The notes beneath the pieces were generated by a model. It worked only from the letters and a program-made list of their open reading frames with translations. It was not told the DNA's origin and searched no databases. A stretch of DNA of 64,000 nt from Ananas comosus. Taxonomy: Eukaryota > Streptophyta > Magnoliopsida > Poales > Bromeliaceae. This document shows, piece by piece, positions 1 to 12,200 of this stretch (within the stretch, counting starts at the first letter, position 1; each line of letters opens with the position of its first letter). Position numbers and translations under genes: made by a program. The DNA lies in assembly GCF_001540865.1 (NCBI RefSeq), contig NC_033621.1, positions 20,107,250 through 20,171,249 on the forward strand. Reading direction: 5' to 3'.

Positions 1-3
1 TAT

Positions 4-96
<93 letters not shown>

Positions 97-183
97 AATA
101 ATTTACTGTAATAATATCTTCCCGTCGCATCGCGCCGGTCCTTAACTAGTATACATCGATATGTTAGCATTTTTCTATACATT
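1..183. repeat. (TA)n microsatellite and AT-rich flank
   Basis: Positions 9-92 are almost pure alternating TA. The rest is AT-rich with no gene signal. The window begins inside this sequence. Confidence 0.9.
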
Positions 184-596
184 GGGGTAAAGTACAGTAT
201 TGGTCCTCAAACTATGCAGAGCAAGATATTTTGGTCCTCAAACTATGCAGAGCAAGATATTTTGGTCCTCAAACTTTATTTTATTATAATTTTTATTTGA
301 ATTTTTAAATTATTATAATTAAGTTTAATAATTTAGTTTAGTTGGCTAAATATTGACAAATTATTGATATAAAAGTAATATACAAGTATTGTGATAGATG
401 ATTTGACAATAATTAAGGTACTATATCACTCCTACATCAGCAATTTATCAATTTATCAGTATTTAGTCAACTAAATTGGATTGCGGTTGATTATAATAAT
501 TCAGAAAGTTCGAGTTAGAAATTACAATAAATTAAAATTTGACGACAAGAGTATTCAGCACCTTATAGTTTGGGGATCAAAAGTGTACTTTGTCCT
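184..596. mobile_element. MITE with internal 31-bp duplication
   Basis: The left end GGGGTAAAGTACAGTATTGG and right end AAAAGTGTACTTTGTCCTA are imperfect inverted repeats that include GGTCCTCAAACTAT against ATAGTTTGGGGATC. Just inside the left end a unit starting ggtcctcaaactatgcag is present twice in tandem (from about 203). The element is non-coding. Confidence 0.55.
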
Positions 597-742
597 ATAT
601 ATTATTAAGATGCAACAATTTTCTTGTTTTCATTTTTTTTTCTTTTTTTTTGCCTGATGCATAACCAACATGTAGATATTGTGCAATTTCTTAGATATAT
701 ATTTTTATTTTTATTTGCTTTAGGTCTACAATTATTTTCATA

Positions 743-770
743 CTAGTGAAGGCCCGCACTTCGCTGCGGG
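743..770 (-). mobile_element. Candidate Helitron 3' terminus
   Basis: Read on the minus strand there is a stem-loop with a 6-bp stem (CCCGCA at 770-765, loop GCGAAG, TGCGGG at 758-753). Seven bases later comes CTAG at 746-743, followed by T. A GC-rich hairpin shortly before CTRR, with insertion before T, is the Helitron 3' end pattern. The 5' TC end, which would lie at higher coordinates, was not found, so the extent is unknown. Confidence 0.4.
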
Positions 771-889
771 AAATTTATGTAATTTTTAAAACCTCTTGAA
801 TAGACTATTTTTTATTATTCAAAATTTAAATTTAAATTTAGAATAAAAAATATTGAAGCTTAAAATTTAAATTTTAATATATCAAATTG

Positions 890-928
<39 letters not shown>

Positions 929-989
929 AAAAGATATTGCAATTTGAAATTTTATATATAGTATAAATATATATATATATAGATATATA

Positions 990-1209
990 TCCGGCTATGG
1001 TGCTTGTAAAGAGACTAAGTACTTGGTGCCTCTTGTGAAATTTTTACCATTAATCTACACCTTTCATCATTTTCAACACGCGTTAGATTATACTATTCAA
1101 CCAACCACCCACTCAACCCTAAAGGGCCCAAACCGCACATCTCTTAATTCCAAGGGCCGAAAACTTACAACCACCAAATGACTTGGTACTTTTAAAAGCA
1201 TAGGAGCTC
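990..1209. mobile_element. Short MITE, same family as 21916-22145
   Basis: Ends CGGCTATGGTGCTTGTAAAG and CTTTTAAAAGCATAGGAGCTC are loose inverted repeats. The middle (ctacacctttcatcatttt, then accaaccacccactcaaccc) is the reverse complement of the interior of the element at 21916-22145, which supports a shared family. Confidence 0.55.
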
Positions 1210-2053
1210 AATTTTATATATAATAGATATTATATATATTATAATATATATATATATATATATATATTATATAATATATTTGAGTAGAAATCTAAATTGT
1301 TGTATTTAAATTTAAAGTTTAAATTTAAATTTTTATTTTTTTGTATGTGAGGCACAATACTAAAAAAAGTTGGAAAAGAAAAAAAAAAAAGAAGAGAGAG
1401 AGAAATTATATATATTCAGAGATTATATATATTCTATCTCTCTCTCTATATATATAAATTTGAATAGAAAATTTTAATTGTTGTATTTAAATTTAAAGTT
1501 TAAATTTAAATTTTTATTTTTTTGTATGTGAGTCACAATACTAAAAAAAAAATTGGGAAAAAAAAAAGTTTACTCATTGGTAAAATGAACTTAGTTACTA
1601 TAATAGATAACATGCTAGTTATTATTAATTAAAATTAAACATTATTAGAGTATGTTTTCTATGCTTTCGAAAGCACAGAAGTTTACGTATTTGTAAGTTA
1701 TTTTCGATAATAAAACTTTCGATTCGACGATCAGTTTCATTAGTGGGTCCCACAGAAAAAAGATACAAAAAAAAATTCGCTCCGCACCGGCTCGCGCGCG
1801 CTCCCGCTCGCCAGCAATCCATCAAAATAAGAGATTCGAATTAAAATTAAAATTTTAATTTATATTTATATTTATTTTTATATTTAAAATTTAAATTTTT
1901 TGTATGTGAGTTGCAATACTACATAATAAAAACAAAAGTTAGAAAAGGAAAAAGAAGGAGAGAGAGAGAGAGAGAAGTGGAAGTTAGAAAAGAGCAAAAA
2001 AAGAAGAGAGAAAGAGAGAGAGGAGTGGATCCACAGGATAAAAAAAAATTAAA
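1210..2053. repeat. AT-rich sequence with a threefold dispersed direct repeat
   Basis: A motif reading ttttttgtatgtgag, then caatacta and an A-rich tract, occurs at about 1338, 1517 and 1894. It is each time preceded by repeated taaatttaaa-like words and followed by purine-rich sequence. No gene is seen. (GA)n runs begin near 1960. Confidence 0.6.
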
Positions 2054-2090
2054 ATGAGAGAGAAAAAAAGAGAGGAGCTGAAGTTAGAAA

Positions 2091-2145
<55 letters not shown>

Positions 2146-2770
2146 GTGCCTCTGCTTTCGCTTTTATAGAGAGAGTTCTTGTGTATTTGTATGTGTCTGT
2201 GTGTGTGTGTGTAAGAGAGAGAGAGAGAGAGAGAGAGGGGAGTGGATCAACAGGGAAAAAGCAAAAAAAGCAAAGAAAAAAAAAAAAATCCCGCCTCACG
2301 CTAGCTCTCCGTGCCCACGCGCCCGCGCGCCCCTACCGGCGCGCCCGCTCCAGCCCCCGCCTGCTCGCCCGCGCCCTTGCAGCCCCGCCCGCTTGCCCGC
2401 GCCCCTACGGCCCTGCCCGCTCGCTCGCCCGAGCCCGGCCGTGCCGGCTTTGCTCCCCGCGACGCAGCCCCTCGGCTCGTGCCCGTTCGCGCCGGCGCCC
2501 ACGCCGCGCCCGCGCGCGCCCCGCGTCGGAGCCCGCCCCGCGCTCTCGCCCGCTCCTCCGCCTCCCGCTGCCACCCGCCCCCGCCTCCGCCTCCCGCTGC
2601 CGCCCACCCGCGCTGGGGAGAGGGGCAGAGAGATAGAGAGAGCGGGGGGGAGGAAAAGAGGTGAAGAGAGGGGGGGGAGAGAGAGGGAGAGAGCAGAGGA
2701 GAGAGGGGGTAGGGGGAGAGGGAGAGAGCAGGGGGAGAGGGAGAGGTAAAGAGGAGGCGGGAGAGAGTGA

Positions 2771-2809
<39 letters not shown>

Positions 2810-3236
2810 GCGCGCGAGGGCCCCTTGGGCCCCACGTGTCCCCCCCCCTTGGGACCTCCATGTTCCCCTCTCTCTCTCTCTATCTCTCTCTCTCTTGCGC
2901 GCGCGCCCCCGTGCGCGGGGGGCGCGGGTCGAGTACCCCGGCACCCCCGTGTCCCCCCTCTCTCTCTATCTCTCTCTCGCTCTTCCGCGCGACCCGCGGA
3001 AGGCGCGCGGGCGTGGGCCCCTTGTGACCCCCCTTGTCCCCCCTCTCTCTCTCTGTCTGCTCTCTCTCTATCTCTCTCTCCCTCTCTCTCTCTCTCTGTC
3101 TGCTCTCTCTCCCTCTCTCTCTCTCTGTCTGCTCTCTCTCTCTCTCTCTCTCTCTCGCGCGCGAGGCCCCCAAAACGCGGGGAGCGCGCCGTACAAACTC
3201 AACTTTCATTATATGTATAGATGTATAGATGTATAG
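2054..3236. repeat. GA/CT microsatellite and GC-rich block
   Basis: A purine-rich half (long (GA)n at 2092-2143 and 2216-2237, more at 2630-2770) is followed by a pyrimidine-rich half with (CT)n at about 2775-2807 and many shorter runs to 3160. GC-rich proline/alanine/arginine-like sequence lies between (2300-2620). Open frames exist on both strands only because the low-complexity repeat lacks stop codons. A short ATAG-type microsatellite follows at 3214-3275. Confidence 0.85.
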
Positions 3237-3275
3237 ATATAGATAGATAGATAGATATAGATGTATAGATAGATT

Positions 3276-4444
3276 CTTAATTTTTTCTTGATTCTTTTAG
3301 ATTAGCATATATCATGTGGCGAGAATATTAGTTCAGAGATGTACAGAAGAGTTATATTCAGCTTTGTGGAGTTGCTTCATAATTATCTTTTCAATATTTG
3401 CTCATTTTTGACTTTAAATAAATGTTGATTACATATTTTACACTTCTTCATACTGTATATTTCAATTATTATGGCAATATATTTTTATAGTATTAGTAAT
3501 TAATATTATTATTAATACTCTATTGTTAAACATGCCTCATTTCTAATAACGTAATTTTTCATTTTGAATTTTTTTAGAAATTTTTAGCAATCATCAAAAG
3601 TGCAGTCTAAAATAAAATTTCTTTAGACAAATAATAGCCTCCATCAATTATTTGAAACATGCATGCCTTGCTCGTATACAATGACGTTACATGTATCTCG
3701 ACTCAACAAAAGAGCATATGCATTGATTGATGCGAACCAATGTTGATCGGATTAAATCGATTTAATTCATCATTTTTTAAATGAGATTAATTAGATTGTT
3801 GAGCATATTTTTTAGTTGGTTAATTAAAAAGAAGATTTTCTCCCCAAACAAGTTCAGTTTGGGAGTAAGTCCTATTAATTATCTTTTCTATTTTTCTAAA
3901 TTTTTCTATTTTGTAAATTTTTATAATTTCTTATTTTTTAAATTACAAAATTTCTAAAATAATCAAAAAAATATTCAAAAAAAGTATTTCAAAAATATTT
4001 AAAATTCTGAAAAAGATTTCAAAATTATAAACCATATTTTGGAGCTCTTCAAAGTGTGGCTAGCTAGGACTCTATATTCTGTCCTACATATATCGTGCAT
4101 TGCAAAAAATTAAGTATCAATGTATTCAAATTGTCCCTTAATTTGTTAGTTGCTTTTAGCAGCAATAATTTTGTCTTGCTTATTTTTCTTTCTAATTTGC
4201 TTAAATTAAGAGGCAATTAACTATTCCAAAAGGATGAAACTCCATTTAGACAAAGAAGATATATATATCTAATCACATGTTCTGTAAAACATGAATCACA
4301 GAATCGGAATAAGTGATCAACCTCTCTCGATCGCTTCGATCGATCTCCCTTCTTTACGTAAACATAAACTGAAAAGCTTACATGCAACAACCTCTGACTC
4401 GACAGATTTAGATTCTCACATAAATCCACACAATGATAACTTTT
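3276..4444. other. Intergenic AT-rich sequence downstream of PLD delta
   Basis: I see no gene or recognisable element here. The stretch nearest 4444 should include the PLD delta 3' UTR on the minus strand. Confidence 0.6.
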
Positions 4445-6170
4445 TTACGTGGTTAAAACGTCGGGAAGCGAAGAATGCGATCCAAGAACCTTACCACCTA
4501 CATCTGGAAAGTATTCATGTCCCGGCAAAGGTCCAACCCTCCCATCTTTCTCTACCTTGACTGGGTACTTCAGAAGGTGTCCCCTCATCTCCTTCGTTTC
4601 TGGGTAAATGTAGGAGTGCCAGTTATCTTCAGCTATTTCGTTCACCCGTTTAACGCATTCGAGGGCTTGCGGCTCGCGAAAACAATCCTCGATCGTCGCC
4701 GTGTGCTCGGCCCAGAGCGACATTCGGTATCCATAAACCTGTGAGTCAGAAACCATGCATGACGAGGGGGAGAGCATGCAACAACATGAGTGAAGTTTTG
4801 GTGATCTCTCAATGACTGTATAACACGTAAAGACGCTATTTTTTGTTGGTCGTATCTTGAAAATCGAAGCATTTTTATGAAGAATGCATACACACACGCG
4901 CGCATGGAGTTGAGCTGAAATACTATCGGTAGCAAACGGGCTCTATTGCCATCTATTTATTCTCAATGATAGAAGCTCAAAATCGACGATCGGCACTGTT
5001 GAACATGATTTATACTATTTGAAATACCTAAAAACTAAATTTTATATTTTTTTGATATTGTTCTTTTATTCATTAAGTAGACAAAAATGAACAGCCGAAA
5101 ATAAATATCCTTTAAAAAGTGATGATGGGAATTTTGTAATTAAGATCAAGAGTATAAATCTTGTTCTAAATAGTTCAAAGAACTTTAATTTCTAACTAAA
5201 ATTCAATTAATTTGGATATCTTTACACCGTTAAACCAGAAAACGTCATATACTGACCATTAAAATTATAAATTTTGAAACCCTTTGATCAATAGGTTAAT
5301 GATGCCGAAAAAATTTGAAATTTAGTTTCTAAATGCTTCAAGTGGTATAGATCATGTTCAACGGTACCGATTGCCGATTTGGAGGCTCCATCATCGAAAA
5401 TAAATGGGTGGTAACAAAATCCGTTTGCTACTAATAGCATTCTAGCTGAACTCTATATATACAAGTCTATATGCAGAGACTAATTAATTTTAATGATCTT
5501 CTTTTAGTAGAGCGCTATTATTTAAACTCAAACTATAAAATAACCCAGAAACTATTAGAAAAATTAGAATTTATTGCCAGTAGTATCGCAGCACAATTTA
5601 AAAAAGAACTAAAAAGTGAAGAGATAAAGCAATTTTTTTGTTTTTTAGAAAAAAAAAGGAATACAAAAGGAGATCGATACAATACAATATGAGGGAAAGG
5701 AAATTGGAAAAAGGATTTACCTGTCCACGAGGGTGCTTGCCATTTTCGGCCCATTTATAGTGCGGTTGATAAGCACCCATCGCAATTTCTGTGTCCCTCG
5801 AGCCCTCCATAGATCGCTGGTTTATGTTGGCCGATCCGATGATTACGTATTCATCATCCACGATCATCCCTTTAGAATGCACATATATCATAAATCTGCG
5901 AAATTTCTGGGAGGAGCGCTGTAGAGAAAGAGCGATCGATTAGTTATTAATTTGCATGTTAGTTAACAGTTTCCCCACTCCACCTAAAAACAATAATAAT
6001 ATTAATAACAACAACTACTATTATCTAATTTGTTCGCTAATAATTAAGAAGAATCATACACTCAAGTAACATCGACCACTTAATCTTGTAACTTAATTAG
6101 TTAACCTCAATGATCGAGCTTTGTGTGACGTGACTAGAACTTTGAAAATAAACTTCAAATAAAGGGTTAA

Positions 6171-6206
<36 letters not shown>

Positions 6207-9200
6207 CTCTTTATAAACATATCAAATAGCATATATATATATATATAGCTACAAAGTTCAACTCTTTCTAATGTTTTCAAATATATTTCTGCTGTTAAGA
6301 TTTGTTAGAAAAATATAATTAATCATAAGTAAAATATTTAACCCTAATTAGTGAATGAGGTAAATTCACCTTTTTATCCTCTTATATTATTTGTGATGGT
6401 AAGAAGGAAGAAGATGACCATTAGAGATTTTTGGGAGATATTTCTATATAATTCTAACAGTTGGGGCCTTTGGCGGGACATATTTGTGATGACAAAAATA
6501 TCGTTTTATTTATTTTTGGTCAAAAAAATAAACTGCTCTAACGGTAATAAACTAGAGAGACAAATATGAATATTATTACCGGACTTTTGCGGGAATAAAT
6601 ATGAAAATTTTAACGTTGTAGGAATATATTTATTATTCGATATATTTGGAGAGATCTATATGAAACCAACCCTTAAATAAAGCATACCAATGCTGAGTTA
6701 TCATTTGCACTATTTGGAGAACTTGTGGCATTGTCTTTCGGTGCCGGTTCACGCTTTCCAAGACAATAGAAATTTAAGTAATCCTGCGGATGACTACTCT
6801 CAGATAATCCTTCTTTCTTCAGAGCCTCTGCAATAGTTTTGTACATCATCGACATTGTTTGTCCCTGAGACAACATGAACGCACGTATACCAGTCAAAAG
6901 AGAGTCTAACAATAGCATACAATCCAATGGCCGAGCACCATAGTACCCACAATATATATCTAGTATATATATCATGTATGAAAACAAACTTAGGTTTTTG
7001 ACAAATATATTCTTTACGGAGAAATAGTAATTAAAATTTTCAAGTTCTATTTTGTTGAATTATCTGATGTTTTCATGAAACTAAGCCTAGACAAATATTT
7101 TTGTCAAGATAAAACATAAATAAATAGGGATAAAATCTACTATGCCCTTCAAAACTTCAAAACTACTTTATTTACCCCTGATTTTAAAAAATACCTTCAA
7201 ATATCCATGGGATTGGGTTTTAGAAGGGTCTTTTGATAATTTTAGGATAAATTTGAAAATTTTGAATGGTAGTTAGGGATAAATAAGCAGAAACACCAAA
7301 TAAATAATAGGAAGTTCAGAAAATATAAAAATACTATTTGGTTAAGTTGTCCAAACTAGAGTATAAGTTTAACTAGTATTCACCTACTAGATGGTTAATA
7401 ATAAAAATAACCATTAATTACTTATTAAGAGAATCATTATATATATCTCAAAGAATTTTGCTAAGGTAGACCATTTTCAACTAAATTAAAAAAAAAGAAA
7501 TAAAGCTTTTCTAACCTTTTAAGCAAGTTAGAAATGTAAATTATGTAACATATGGAACCATTGGAATTAATTGCTAGTGAAAAGCTCTATTAATTAGTTC
7601 TTATGTACTTCATAGAAAGATTAACATCAATGAAAATTTTCAAGTTGGTAAACTGCCTTTTAATACCTTGATGAAACCAAGTTAGTACATTGTTAAGATC
7701 TTACTAATAGTTCCATAATCATAATTTAATACTAAATATATATTGTGTTATCTCCACATTGATACTTTAAAAGGCATCAAAAGAAGGAAGTAAACCTGCC
7801 AGAAAAGAATTTCTTGCATAGCAGCTGTAGTTGGAACTCCCTCAGGCCACATTGGTATCACAACATACACCGCGAAACGCTCTTTTGCCTTAATCTTGCT
7901 TACAATCTTCAAAGCCAATTCCATTGGAATCAAGTTATCCGCGCCTGCTTCCTCAAAACAAATAAACTGAGTATATAATACTTGTTTCCAAAAAAAATAC
8001 ACAATTTTAAAATATTTATATAATTATAATTTCTTCATACCTGCATTTTTGTATGATGGCCAGCAATAGGAAGATCCGATAAAGTACTGGTTCTCGATGT
8101 ATATAAAATGTTGTGCCGACCTTATTGCTTTCACATAAGCACTGTGTATGCTCTTGTCTATCTTCAAGTTCTTCGCACAAACAAGGTTCTGCAAAAGAGA
8201 GGAAGAAAAAACTAGAGCACTTTAAAACATTTAAAGTGAAACGAGAAAAAGGAAAATTCATTACTATTTTTTTGCAATATAATTAAGCTTGCGTATAAGA
8301 AAATCAGGGATTCTCTTTCTTAACCTTTGACACAGCCTCGTGAACAATTTTCGGAAATCCTTTCACTGATCCTGAATCTATCGACCTGAAAACCTAACAA
8401 AAATAGAATTAACTAGTCAACACTGCATAGGGTTAATAACGAATTTCTCATTCAAAAAATATATATATATTCAGTGGAGTTTCTCTTTCTAACAATTATT
8501 AAACCTTTAGTTAGTTTATTATGAGGAAAGAGAAGCTGCATCTGCATCATAGTTTTCACCAACATAGCAAGTTTTTGTAGGTTAATTGTTCTTAGCTAAG
8601 TGATGATTACGTAATATTTTTAAGTGGGTAAACCAAGGGAAGGGTTTAATTCGCTCATAAATGACTTCAAGAGCTAAATTGTTTAGATAGACAATGAGAG
8701 TCTAATTGAAATCAAAACTAAACATCGCAAACTAATTTCCTAAGTAGTCGACTAACGAAAAGTTATAAGAATGTTACCTGTACATGCCAGTTTTCATGAT
8801 CTTTTTCATCAAATATTTGAATATCTGCATCATCATTAGAAGGAGAAAGAATCCACGAAATCCGATCAATTTTAATCAAGGTATCATCACGCCAACTCGT
8901 AACTTTTCTTAGCCTAACTCGCCATTTAGTAGCCTTTCTCCACCTTTGTTCAAAGTTTGTGAGTATATCGTAAGCAGCGGGACCCTCGACTTTGCAATGC
9001 AAATCATGCCATGGTTGCCTTGGACCCTGGTTGTTAACCTACAAAGATTGGTAGACAAGCGAATTGTCTTGAAAATGGCAATAAAATAATTATTATGTCA
9101 TATTATCTCAACAACTTTCCTGTTAATATAAATATAGATATTGATATATTACTCATTATCTTTATTAACTCCAGAAATTGGAGAGCTCGAGCCTAAATTG

Positions 9201-12200
9201 TTCATGATTTACAATGTTGTTAGCTTAGCTTTCTATTTAAAGGCTATTTAACGCAAAATACTTTTGTTAACATCAATGACAACTAACATTACCAGAGATT
9301 AAAAGATCTATTAATATAGAACTTCTATAAATCAGAGAAAAGTCAACTTAAATTGGCATATAAGATGACTAGAGTTTAGAATATTAATATATTATCTATT
9401 TTAGATTGCACAATAATATAGTTTCTAGAGTATGAAGACTCTAAATTAATATATGTGATTGTTTGATTTGTATAAGAGTTTTTGTCAGGTGCATTTGTAA
9501 TATCCAAAGTTTGAGGCCAAACCAAGAGGAGAATCTCACATTAATGACAGGCTTCGGCATTTCAGATTCTAGAACTGTAGGCTAAGAATTTGGCAGCTAT
9601 GTTTTTGCGGAGTCTTTATTGAGGTTTCAAAACTAGCTGGTGTTCTAGAACATGAAACCTACATTCTGAAACGTAATAACCCGATCAAAGTGCGTGGGGT
9701 GGGGATTGTAAATCAAGAGTGTGTTGTACCGGTGCCTATTTGCAAATTGTTTATCTTTCTATAAATGCCCCGTTAAGAGAAATCCTAGTTTTTTTTCTCT
9801 TTAATCTTCATCTCTCCTCCTCTTCTTCACTCCAACACCCCTACTCCACCACTCCACCACACCTACTCTCCCCATCGACATTTGATGTTGTTTTTGCTCC
9901 GAGGAGGCTTCCTCAGCTGATCATCCACCTCCCCTCCTTGGCCCATTGATCCTTTTTATCTAATACTTTATTTGGTTGAGTTTTCCTGTAATTTTGGATA
10001 CCTCATCTTCTTTGAGGGATTTTGGGAAGCCTGAATGAAGAATTCATCTTGGCATCTTTGGAACTTTTGGTTCTTTTGAAACCCTAGAGACCGAATTTTA
10101 AAACTTTGAGTTTTTTGTTGGGGGATATTGTTATTCTAAGTGTCTTAACTATTTTGGATTTTTAGAAATTATTGTTTGCTGATTTTAAGTTTGTTTCCCA
10201 AAATCCACGTTCAGCTAAAAGTTTTCTATTCCGAACTAATGTTTTGAAACCATTGCATATTCTAATACGAAGTTTCCAGAACAGCATAGAAATCCTTCTG
10301 GATCTACGGAACCAATTGGAAAGTTCTGGAACCTAGTCTAGGTTTCGAAACATGAAACTCATGTTCAGGAACCTGACACTTTAATATGTAGTCTTTGATC
10401 CAGAACTTATTCTTTGGAGTTGTATGCCCTAATTTGCTATGAATTCACTTTTACTTGTTCTCCTTAGGTGTTGCGGAGGATCAAGGCGCCGCATGAGATC
10501 TATAAAGATCAGGAAAACATTTTAGGTAGGTATTCAATCCGAAATGGGATAAGTCTACCTTGATTTGCCCAATCTTGCTCCTTCCTTCTTGTTCACCATT
10601 GGATCGCCATTGTGAATAACGTGTAGTCATCATAAAGGACATGATTATTTGTTGCATAGCACTTTTATATAGCATATTTAGTCATTGAATATTCATATAT
10701 CTTCTTTCATTATTGTGATTATGGTTGGACGTAAAAAGCATGCTAGTTGGCACTTATAATAACATGTATATCGGTAGTAGCAAATGTATCCCTCATAGCC
10801 TTGTGAGGCAGTCGATACATGCCGTTCTTGATATTGGAATATGCCCTAGTACAGCTAGTGACCTTTTGTGCACTAGCAAATAACTAGAGCTTGCGAGTTG
10901 AGACACAGTATTGGACACTTGGGTGGTCACTCTCATAAGATCCCCTCCGGAGTGGGTTGTTGCTAAGTGGCAACCAGATAACCAGTCCTGGTAATGCACA
11001 CTCGCGTAACAACAAGGTAACCGTTCCCGAGAATGCTCACACAATGAAGCAACCAGGTAATCAGTCCTGTAATATTTCATCAGCGTAATGTTTTCATTTA
11101 CTCTTAATTGTTATAGCATCATAATGTTCACTACTTTATTCCAGTTACATACCTATATATGCTTCCATGCTATTTACCTGTGCCTATTGTTATCTCCCTT
11201 AGGCGAACTGGTTGGTGCAGTTCACCCCCTACGGCTTGCTGTACTCACTGGAAAACTTGTAGAAGTTTCTCATACCCCATTTTCCAAGTGCATCAGGATT
11301 CAGGAAGAGAGGAACCGGGCGTGGAACGAGGACACACATAGATAGCTTATACTGGGACAATTATACTCTTTGCATTTTGTACAACAGTTGTAATTAGAAT
11401 ATCTTAGAAAAAGAAAAAAGTTATATCTGACTCATATTAGTATGTTTGGTTGTACTCGAAAGCCACATGAATTTATAACAATCACTTGTTGGAGTGGTTA
11501 AATGTTTTTAAAATCTTCGATTTGTGTGTGCTTAAACTTGTCAGGTGCTTTGTATTGACACCGTGCAAATAGGATTGCAGTTGTGATGTTTTTAGTGGAT
11601 CTGGCCATGTCCCAAGTATAAGCTTCCGTTGTGGCTCGAGGGATGACAACATTTCTTTCTTTGCTTATATCACACAATTTCGATGTGTTGTATTATTTCC
11701 AAATATTGAATAATATATTAAATCAAGATATAGCATTATAAAAATACGCTTGGGCAACATAAAAAAATTTACTAGAAAAACTATATGTAGTTTCGATTTC
11801 ATATATCTGCTAATTCGAAGTCTTCCATTGGAGTTCTCATGATAAAAATTCATATAACAAACAGGAAGTACAATGTCCTACAATGGTTAAAATCATAAGC
11901 AAAAAATAAAAGAAAAAATTATAGCTAGAAATTTTAAGAAAAAATGGACGTAGCCGCAAATTATAAAAAGCTATTATTGTGAAGTGATGAAGAAAAATCT
12001 TTCCATTAGAACAAAGTTTAGAAAAAAAAAATTGACAAAAAGTATAAATAGAGGTGAATAATTCAACACGTAAACAACCCTTAAATAAATAGATAGATAG
12101 CGCAAAATGAGAACTTACAGGAAATGTAGGGTTGTGGATGTCATTTTTGAAGACAGTGTCAAGGTCACAGAAGAGCCTGTGTTCCGGTGTATCGTATCTA

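Noticed and set aside
2054..3236. Open frames of up to 191-231 codons on both strands
   Set aside because: They translate (GA)n, (CT)n and GC-rich repeats into R/E, S/L and P/A/R runs in several frames at once; no domain and no codon bias.
10793..11345. Small open frames on both strands
   Set aside because: They sit inside the solo LTR in intron 3 and match no protein family I know.
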